Assembly (NCBI GenBank): GCA_002049455.2
Contig: KV919265.1
Coordinates: 1-36,774 of the forward strand
DNA from: Porphyra umbilicalis
Lineage: Eukaryota; Rhodophyta; Bangiophyceae; Bangiales; Bangiaceae
Length of the DNA: 36,774 nt
Reading direction: 5' to 3'
A program made the translations under genes and the position numbers. The notes below the pieces were generated by a model, which was given only the letters and a program-made list of their open reading frames with translations, was not told the origin of the DNA and did no database searches. Positions 29,805 through 36,774 of this stretch are shown piece after piece (positions within the stretch are counted from its first letter, which is position 1; each line of letters opens with the position of its first letter).

Positions 29805-32800
29805 ATGTCTGTCGGGCCATTCCTCGGCCGCCTCCTGGTCTCCGTTGGCCACGTACTGGCCCCAGAGGTGGTAGAAACCGCCCTGTCGGCTGCCGCTGAT
29901 GGTCGGCGGCGTCGCGCGCCGTTGGCGCACGCGGCCACGTCGCCGTCTACGGACGACGACGTCGTTCTGGTCTCTACCGTGGCGGCCGCTGCCACCACCG
30001 CGCCTCCCCCCGCCCCCGCCACCCTTGCCGCCCGCGCCACCCTTGCCGCCCCCGCCCCCGAGCCCGAGACTTCGCCTGGGTTCACTCCTCGTCACGCCTG
30101 CCCCTCTACAGAGATGGCAGGCGGTGGTCATCCACGATTTCGGCGTTTGCGCCCGATGAGTGACGTGGCGAGGACGGCGTCGGGCGTGGCGACAGAGGGC
30201 GGTGCGGGCGGTGCAGCCGCACCGGCACGCCCTGCGACACCGTCTACACTGACGGACACCCCCAAGTTGGCGGCACCTGTGGCGGCGGTACCGGTGGCGG
30301 CGACGGTGGCCGAGACAACCAACACCGGCGGTGGCCCAGATGCCGTTGTCACTACCGGCGTGCCGCCGATAGGGAGACCGACTGTGCCTGGGGGTGGCTC
30401 TCGGTTGGCCGTCGTGGCGGACACGGCGGCGGACACCGGCGGTGCTGCGGCCGGCGACGTGGCCTGCAATGTCGGCATTGGCCGACCAGCGACGGCCGCG
30501 GCTTCGTCTGCACGGAACAAGAATCGAGTCATTTCAAGTGGTATCGAGAAATTGTACGTACCGCGCCTGCGCCTGTGCTTTGTACTGTAGTAGGCGGGTC
30601 CTGGGAGCCGTGGCCCGAGTCAGAGCTATACTGTCCATGTGAGGTGTGCTCCAGTGTGTACTCTGTGGCGCGCTCTCATGTACTGACACGGAAAGCGTGC
30701 TTGCACCGCTCTTGCTCTTCTTTTCTTGTGCTGATGAGCTGGTACTTGATTGCTTTACTGTGTGTTTCCTGTGTGTACCTACAGCCAGACCAGCCTCACC
30801 TTCCTTTGGCAAGGCCGCAAGTCGGTTCCAGGAGGTGCTGCCGCTGCTGCATCGGAGCTCGTTTCGGGGGCCGCTGCCTCTGCGTCGAATGGCAGAGGCA
30901 ATCTGGTGAAGAAAGGAACCGGGGGGCAGCCACTACCTCTGCGGATATCGAAGTCGGCACCAGCCATTGTTCCTCCTTCTCCTAAGCGTCTCAAGCGCAC
31001 GCAGGCGCAGTTGATGGCGGCCGCGGCAGCTGCCGCGTCTGGGGAGCTCGTGTGGCAGGTGGACGGGGTGGACGTCCCCGTCGCGCCGCCGGCTTGGGAC
31101 CCCGCCACTTCCAACACTCTTCTGTGCTCCCAAATCGCGGCGCACAACTCCTACGTGTCCGCCCTAGAGACGCGAAAAGTGAACGAGGCGATTGCGGCAG
31201 TGGCGGGGGCGGTGGCCGCGCTATCCGCCAACCACAAGGCTCAGTCTAAGGCGGCCGCTGTCGACGTCGGCGCCGGTGTCGGCGCCGGCGTCGGTGCCGC
31301 GGACGCAGACGTCAATGCCGACGCCGACGCCGGCGCCGATTCTGACGTCGACGTCGACAAGGTCGACTTTCCCGCGAAGAAGCGCCTCCGAGTGGACGAG
31401 AACAAGGTGGCGACCACGGCCGCGGCCGCCTCCGACGCCGAAGATGAGATTGTCGTCGTGCCCCGGCAGCCCGCAGCCAAGACGTGCGGTGTCCGCCGCC
31501 GCCATAGTGGTCGGCGAGTCGCGGCCGCCAAGGGTGAGGGCGGCGCTGAGTCCGAGTTCACCGAGTGCGGCATCCGCAAGCCGCGGATCCAGTCGTTGCG
31601 CAGCTACCTCATCACGAAGCTGCACACCCTCTTCTTAGCGCCGGACTGTGCCGACGACGTCTTCCACTCCCTGAACGGTCGCATCACGTTTTTCGAGTCG
31701 GTGGTCATGCGGGTGGGCAAGGTCGGCCAGGCGGATGCGCAGACGCTGCTCAAGGAGGAGTTTATGGTGCCAGCCAAGAGCGACGGCAGTAAGCCGTCGC
31801 CAAAGAAGCTGAAGCCGTGGCTCGGCAAGGCGCTCAACAACGTCCACTACAACCTCAAGGAGGTTATCGTGCGGGCGTGGGCTGAAGCCACGGGCTACGA
31901 CGGGACCAAGGCGGAGGCGGGCCGCTTCCTGAAAGGGAGGAGTTACTTGATGGAGTCGGTGGGGAGGCGCGGCGTGCTGATGGCCTACTTGGCGGCCGTC
32001 AGCCACTGTGGGGGGGACGCCGACCAGTTCGCCTTTCCTGACGGAGAAGAGAGTGATGCAATCGTGACAGTCAGCCTTGCTACTCTCGCTTTCGTTCTCA
32101 GCAAGGTGCGGGTGACATGTGGTGTGGGGTGTCTTGTGTTGTGTGAGTGAATGGCAGTGAGAGATGCGCGTGGTCGGTGCTCTTGTGATGCCGCGGACTG
32201 GCACAGCTCATTTCAACTGGCTTGCATTGCGGACGTTCGGTGCTCGGGATGTATACTGACCAGGGCCTGAGGTGGATAAAGTAGAGCCAGACATATCCGC
32301 ACATTATACTCGTAATAATCCACAATCCATGCCGCAGCCGCGTATCCATATCGTACTCTGTTCATTTACCGCCGGATATACTGAGCCTGAATGACTCTCC
32401 AAAGGCCGGATAAAATATAATCTGAATCGAATTTCCACCTTGCCTGATCCGGCTCACATATTCTGCGCCGCAGTGCTGGCGCGAGGGGATGCCTCCCCAC
32501 CCTGTTCAACCGCCATCATCTGGCAGTGCCAAGCGGCGGTCTTGCCAAAAATTCCCGAACGGTTCTGTCCCGTGTCTGAAACCGCTTGCCTTGTTGTGAA
32601 CGGCCCGCGCGAGATTCCGAACGGGCACCCCCGGGTGAGCACACGAGAGTTCCAACGATCACTACTGACGAGGACCGCTACACCATCGAAATCAATTCCA
32701 ACAACCAGATGGTACTTGACAGCGGTTCATCGCGACAAAGGCTCGTGAAGAGACACGCGTATTTAAGTCACATGTATGACTGCACCTGGAGAGATGTCTC

Positions 32801-34618
32801 CTTTCATTTCATGTCGTTTCAATTTCAGTCTTCTTCCAGATCCATCATCCATGAGAATATATTCAATCTGTCTATCCTAACTATATCCAAAATCGTACTA
32901 ATTGAATATCCGACTATAATATTGATCCTGACTCTGTCCGTCCCAGCAAGATCTGATTTTGGATATATGACCTCGTCAAATATTCAATCCAGAGTGCATG
33001 TGAGGGGATGTGGATTATATCCTAATGCAACCAAAAGTGCCTGATTCCAAAGCCCCTGATACTGACTGTACGAATGGTCGGCCGTGCTGTGCTTCACCGC
33101 TGGTCCTTGCTGTCTGCTGCTTCACCGCTGGTCCTTGCTGTCTGCTGCTTGCTACTTGCTGCCTTTGGACTGCTTTGTGTTGGTGCTGGCTGCTTGCCGC
33201 CGTTTGCACTTGTCGTGGTTGTGCTGCTGCTCGTTGCCCGTTGACTGCTTTGTACTGGTGCCTGCTGCTTGCCGCCGTTTGCACTTGTCGTGCTTGTGCT
33301 GCTGCTCGTTGCCATTTGACTACTTTGTGTTGGTGCCTTCTCCTTGCTGCCATTTGCACTCGTCGTGTTTCTGCTGCTTTTGGTTGCCCTGGGACTGTGT
33401 CGTCCGTTTGCACCTGTCGTGTTTGTGATGCTGGTGGTTGCCCCTTGACTACTTTGTGTTGGTGCCTGCTGCTTTCGGCCGTTTGCACTTGTCGTGTTTG
33501 TGCTGCTGCTCGTTGCCCTTTGACTACTTTGTGTTGGTGCCTGCTGCTTGCTGCCATTTGACTACTTTGTGTTGGTGCCTTCTCCTTGCTGCCATTTGCA
33601 CTTGTCGTGTTTGTGCTGCTGTTGGCTGCCCCTTGACTGCTTTGTGTTGGTGCCTGCTGCTTTCTGCCGTTTGCACTTGTCGTGTTTGTGCTGCTGCCCG
33701 TTTCCCGTTGACTGCGTTGTACTGGTGCCTGCTGCTTGCCGCCCGTTTGCACTTGTCGTGTTTGTGCTGCTGTTCGCTGCTTGCTACTTGCTTCCTGCTA
33801 TTGGACTGTTTCGTGCCTACTGTCTTTGCTACTGTCTTTGCTTTCTGTGCTGGCCTGTTCGTTTTCTCTTTTTGTTCTCGTACTTGGACAAGCAGATTCG
33901 CATCATGCTGGAGGCGGCGTACACGTCGACCGCGGCTGGGCCGATTGTACCCAAGAGCCGCAAGATGGCCAAGCACAAGGAGCGCGTGAGAGCGAAGCGC
34001 CCCCGTGACGATGCTGGCGACTTGGCCGAAGATGTGGACGGCAAGCACATGCACACGTTCTTGCATGGTGGCGTCATCAAGTCGGCCAGGGTGGTGTGGG
34101 CGAAGGAGCTGGCGTACTTGGACGTGAATGTGGACGAGTGCGGTGACTTCTGGGCCAAGGTCTTCAAGAAAAACAAAGACAGTGCGGACAGAGCGACCAT
34201 CGCTGAGCACCCCGGGGTACCGAGCGCCAAGTTCTCTATCGACGTCAGCGTTGACGACCACACGGTCGTCGACTCCGCCGTCACTACCGAGGAGCTCGAC
34301 TCGTTGCGCGTCTTTGCACAAGAGTGGGTGGCGGACCAGATCGCATCCAACGTCGTCATGGACGTGGACGACAGCGAAGACGGTGACGGGGCTCATGGAG
34401 GGGGAGGGGCGGATGGTGGGGACGGCGGGGGGGGTGGCGGTGGGGGCGGCGGCGGTGATGGTGAGGGGGGGGATTCCGGTGGTGGCAACGGCGGCGGCGG
34501 CGGTAAAGGTGGGGGGGGGGATTCCGGTGGTGGCAACGGCGGCGGCGGTGGTGATGGTGGCGAGGGGGATGCCGGCGGCGGCGGCGGCGGCGGCGGTGGT
34601 GATGGTGGCGAGGGGGAT

Positions 34619-34651
<33 letters not shown>

Positions 34652-35050
34652 CATGGTGGCGAGGGGGACACCGGTGGCGGCGGCGGCGGCGGTGATTGTG
34701 GTGGGGGGGACGCCTGTGGTGGCAACGGCGGCTATGGGGGCTATGAGGGAGGGCGGCTCGTTGGCGTGGTTGGCCCGCACGGTGCCTCGGGGTGGCCGAG
34801 CGGCGGCGGCGGCGCTTCGGATGCGCCTTTCGTGCCGCGGCGTCTTGGTGCCGGTACCGGGCGCATCCCCAGTCCCATGCCTCGCCACCCGTTTTCCTCC
34901 GGGGAGGAGGAGGATGACATTGAGATCCGGCGTCCAAAGAAAGCGCTTTGGACGCGCCGTCGGTCGCAGGGGAGCCGCCCGACGGGTGACGGCAGTATGG
35001 AGTCGGACTCACCCATTTCCCTGGGAGACGCCGACAGCGCGTCTTCTTAG
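29805..35050 (+). CDS. Second gene of the DNA transposon, three exons, unknown function
   Basis: Exons 29805-30553, 30785-32105 and 33896-35050 splice in frame (phases 2 and 0) to 1,074 residues. Donors are ATT|GTACGT and AAG|GTGCGG; acceptors CTACAG|C and AAGCAG|A. Exon 1 encodes a disordered Ala/Pro/Thr/Val-rich region. Exon 2 has basic clusters (SPKRLKRTQAQL, PAKKRLRVDENK, CGVRRRHSGRR) that look like nuclear-localisation or DNA-binding segments, an Asp/Ala repeat, then a folded, helical part (IQSLRSYLITKLHTLF, LNGRITFFESVVMRVG, NNVHYNLKEVIVRAWAEATG). Exon 3 continues it (ARVVWAKELAYLDVNVDE, SLRVFAQEWVADQIASN) and ends in a long poly-Gly/Asp tract and an acidic tail. I recognise no family. 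It lies inside the terminal repeats, divergent from the transposase, so an accessory role (DNA binding, capsid-free complex or regulation) is inferred from position only. Confidence 0.72.
33085..33800. repeat. 75-bp-unit minisatellite in intron 2
   Basis: Within the 1,790-bp second intron, a unit containing TTGACTACTTTGTGTTGGTG, GCACTTGTCGTGTTTGTGCT and GCTGCTCGTTGCC repeats with 75-bp spacing (33241, 33316, 33445, 33520, 33558, 33633, 33708). Truncated units account for the 54- and 38-bp irregular steps. Two 28-bp copies of CTTCACCGCTGGTCCTTGCT... start the array at about 33091. Since 75 is a multiple of three, frames on both strands stay open as shadows. Confidence 0.88.
34390..34740 (+). 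repeat. Gly-codon repeat tract in exon 3
   Basis: GGC/GGT/GGG codons, interspersed with GATGGTGGCGAGGGGGATGC units, encode near-pure Gly with Asp/Glu punctuation. Length variation between copies is expected, and because changes are mostly in threes the frame would survive. Confidence 0.8.
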
Positions 35051-35771
35051 TCTGGTTTGAGTTCTCTGTATGTGTGTTTGTCCTGGCTATCGTCTTGCTT
35101 TGCCTGCATTGTCTTCTTTTGTTTGTTTGTTTGTTTCTCGTGGGGGTTGTGTCTGGGTGGGGCATCGAGAAGAAGCGGTCGCAGGCGTTGGTGCGGGGCA
35201 CCGGGAGGCAGCTCGCGGGGATGGCTGGGGGCGGGGGGTGGGGGGGGGGGGGGGGGGGGCGTGAGAGCCCCAGGAGCGACCTGGAGCCTATCCCAGAAGG
35301 CGCCTGAAGGCCCTGTAAAATGGATATCAAGCAGCAACGTATAGCATTGGGAGGAGGTAACGTGGCCTGTCCACTGTGCCGCATAAGAGCGCTTCTGAGC
35401 ACGTCACGTATCTCCTTGGGGTCGGTGTACGTCGCGAGACGCAGGTGCGTCGCGCAGGTGCTGCAGGGTTGAGTACGTTGCAGTGGAATGGTCGGCTACG
35501 CTTCAAGTCCTGTGCATTTGCATTCCGTCAGGACAGGGCCCCCACAGAGCCCTTGAGGGGGGGGTGTATGATAACCACCCCCCCTCCCAGAGGCATCACT
35601 GGCCAGTGTCACAGTACATGCACGTCTTAAAACGCGAATAATCGCTGATGTACTAGTTTGGAAGAACACTGTGGGGAAACGAGGCAAGTAACCCCGCGAA
35701 TATGTGTACTGGGCCCATTTCACCTCAATCTGAAATGCGACACGCTGTACTGGTCAGTACGCCCAAGTACA
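35051..35771. other. Right subterminal region of DNA transposon
   Basis: No gene. It holds the 3' flank of the second gene, a run of 20 G at 35240-35259, a G8/C8 fold-back (GAGGGGGGGGTG at 35553-35564 with CACCCCCCCTC) and repeated GTACTGG/CAGTAC motifs close to the right terminus. Confidence 0.5.
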
Positions 35772-35791
35772 GTGGTACACTTTCCCGACGA
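35772..35791. repeat. Right terminal inverted repeat
   Basis: Reverse complement of 24634-24653 with no mismatch. On its inner side the self-complementary GTACTGGTCAGTAC (35747-35760) and GTACTGGGCCCA (35706-35717) echo motifs inside the left end. Confidence 0.8.
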
Positions 35792-36774
35792 TCACGCGGC
35801 CCAATCAAATGCACAGATAATACTAGAGCAGGCATGTGGTGACAATTTGTGCACGAAGAACAGGGCACCACCTTACCAATAAAAACGTGAAAAAGACCCC
35901 CATGTAGCCCCCTGTGAGAAAAACACGATTTGGGACACCCCTCATCGAAGCTCCAGTTAGCACATGAGCTTTGGCGTTGCAAACCTTTAACCCCAAGAAC
36001 CTGAAAAAGACTGGCTCCAAGATCGGGGCTATCTGAGAGGACCACATAACAGGGCCCACAGGCGGGTATTAAGGAGTTGTGAGCCAAGCACGCGTCGGGA
36101 GAGGCTCTTTCCATGGAGGCCAGTCGAGAATTTTCTCGTACCCCACGCCGCCTGCCCCCGTGCAGTGATGTGTCAGTCCTTCAGAAAACGCGCATGTCTC
36201 AGTTTTGGGACACGCACCATAGCAACAGGAAACCGTAAATCAGCCTCTGTGGCTACCCTACAGGTCAAACAGGTGCCTCTGTGTGCCCAAACGTGTATGC
36301 GAGTATTTTCTCTGCACAGCACCATACAAGGTCACATGTTGCATATAATATTGTGGTGTGCAAAGACTTGTGAGGTGGCAGAATTGCTGTCTTTTCACAC
36401 GAGGTCGACCCATCTTGACGCCCAAAAGCAGAGTTGTCACAGCTGAAAGCTTCTCTATTCACCAGCCGTTTGCTCAGAAAGAGGCATCAAAAGTTTGAAT
36501 AGTGTCATTCGTATAGGATCAACCACCTGATCCGATCTCGGGACTGGACACTGCGGCGCAAATGAAGAGCGGAGGGGCGCATGCCGGCATGCGCAGCCCG
36601 GCATGCCGAGCTGTGTCGAGCAGCAGAGAGCAGGACAGGTCGCGCTTACCATGCAGCTTGCCCATGACGCGGCCAGAGACTGCCGTCACGCGGGGCGCGT
36701 CGCCGGCTGGGCCCGCCCAAACTGCCGCTCCGGGCTGCTTTGGCTCGTCCCTGCGTCTCAGACCCGCGTCGCGG
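35792..36774. other. Flank beyond DNA transposon; no supported gene
   Basis: Composition becomes balanced. A minus-strand frame (35725-36114) crosses the element end and so cannot be a simple host gene in its full length. No domain, terminal repeat or RNA gene is apparent. GC content rises again after about 36550. Confidence 0.35.

Larger units (their letters stand above)
24634..35791. mobile_element. 11.2-kb two-gene DNA transposon, Plavaka/CACTA-like
   Basis: Inverted termini share TCGTCGGGAAAGTGTACCAC exactly (20 bases) at 24634-24653 and, reverse complemented, at 35772-35791; similarity continues inward with TACTTGGG and repeated GTACTG motifs. Between them lie a Plavaka-like transposase on the minus strand (25312-28895) and a divergent spliced gene (29805-35050). 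Both genes stop roughly 700 bp from their nearer end, giving a symmetric layout. Multiple short subterminal GTACTGG-like motifs resemble the subterminal repeats CACTA-family transposases bind. No unambiguous target duplication could be assigned, and the ends do not begin CACTA, so the superfamily call depends on the transposase. Confidence 0.8.

Noticed and set aside
32256..33071. A further TA-flanked MITE in intron 2 ending TACTGACTGTA
   Set aside because: The right end resembles MITE 3, but no matching left terminus was found.
33015..33752. Minus-strand frame with 25-residue repeats
   Set aside because: It mirrors the 75-bp intronic minisatellite and runs antisense to a spliced gene.
33085..33800. 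CRISPR-like array
   Set aside because: Repeats are contiguous without unique spacers and the genome is eukaryotic.

Overview
The window looks like a transposon-dense, strongly GC-rich stretch of a nuclear eukaryotic genome. Introns with GT-AG borders, long Ala/Pro/Arg/Gly-rich reading frames and eukaryote-only mobile elements rule out bacteria. A bangiophyte red alga (Porphyra/Pyropia type) fits the composition and the DIRS-type elements, but this is inference; no host marker gene is present. I see no rRNA, tRNA or CRISPR.

Layout. (1) 96-1873 (-): Ala/Pro-rich protein of unknown function with an apparent one-base frame break. (2) 1.9-5.0 kb: no supported gene; a perfect 15-bp-arm palindrome at 3593-3623. 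(3) 5047-6307: three consecutive short elements with CAGT... terminal inverted repeats and TA target duplications (Tc1/mariner, pogo/Tigger-like MITEs). (4) 6372-7590 (-): decayed Ala-rich frame broken by TAG codons. (5) 9249-10413 (-) and 10674-12386 (+): a divergent pair, an unknown protein and a piggyBac-type transposase complete except for one in-frame TAG. (6) 12770-14196 (+): degenerate RecQ-like helicase. (7) 14351-14878 (-): Myb/SANT-like exon. (8) 15424-24499 (-): DIRS-order YR retrotransposon with gag, RT-RNase H-methyltransferase-like ORF, tyrosine recombinase and split direct repeats. Its recombinase gene is cut by a 3,597-bp LTR retrotransposon (16625-20221; two 393-bp LTRs, TSD CGCAC) that encodes a chromodomain fused to a module resembling the DIRS methyltransferase-like domain. 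(9) 24634-35791: an 11.2-kb DNA transposon bounded by inverted repeats, carrying a spliced Plavaka-like (CACTA-related) transposase on the minus strand and, divergently, a three-exon gene of unknown function (29805-35050).

How it fits together. Nearly all recognisable coding sequence is mobile-element coding sequence. Insertion order is readable: the LTR element entered the DIRS element, and its LTRs differ at only three positions, so the event is recent. The most interesting unit is the two-gene DNA transposon. The most interesting cross-element signals are the shared C-terminal module in the LTR and DIRS proteins, and the recurrence of TAG as the only nonsense codon found in otherwise open element frames.
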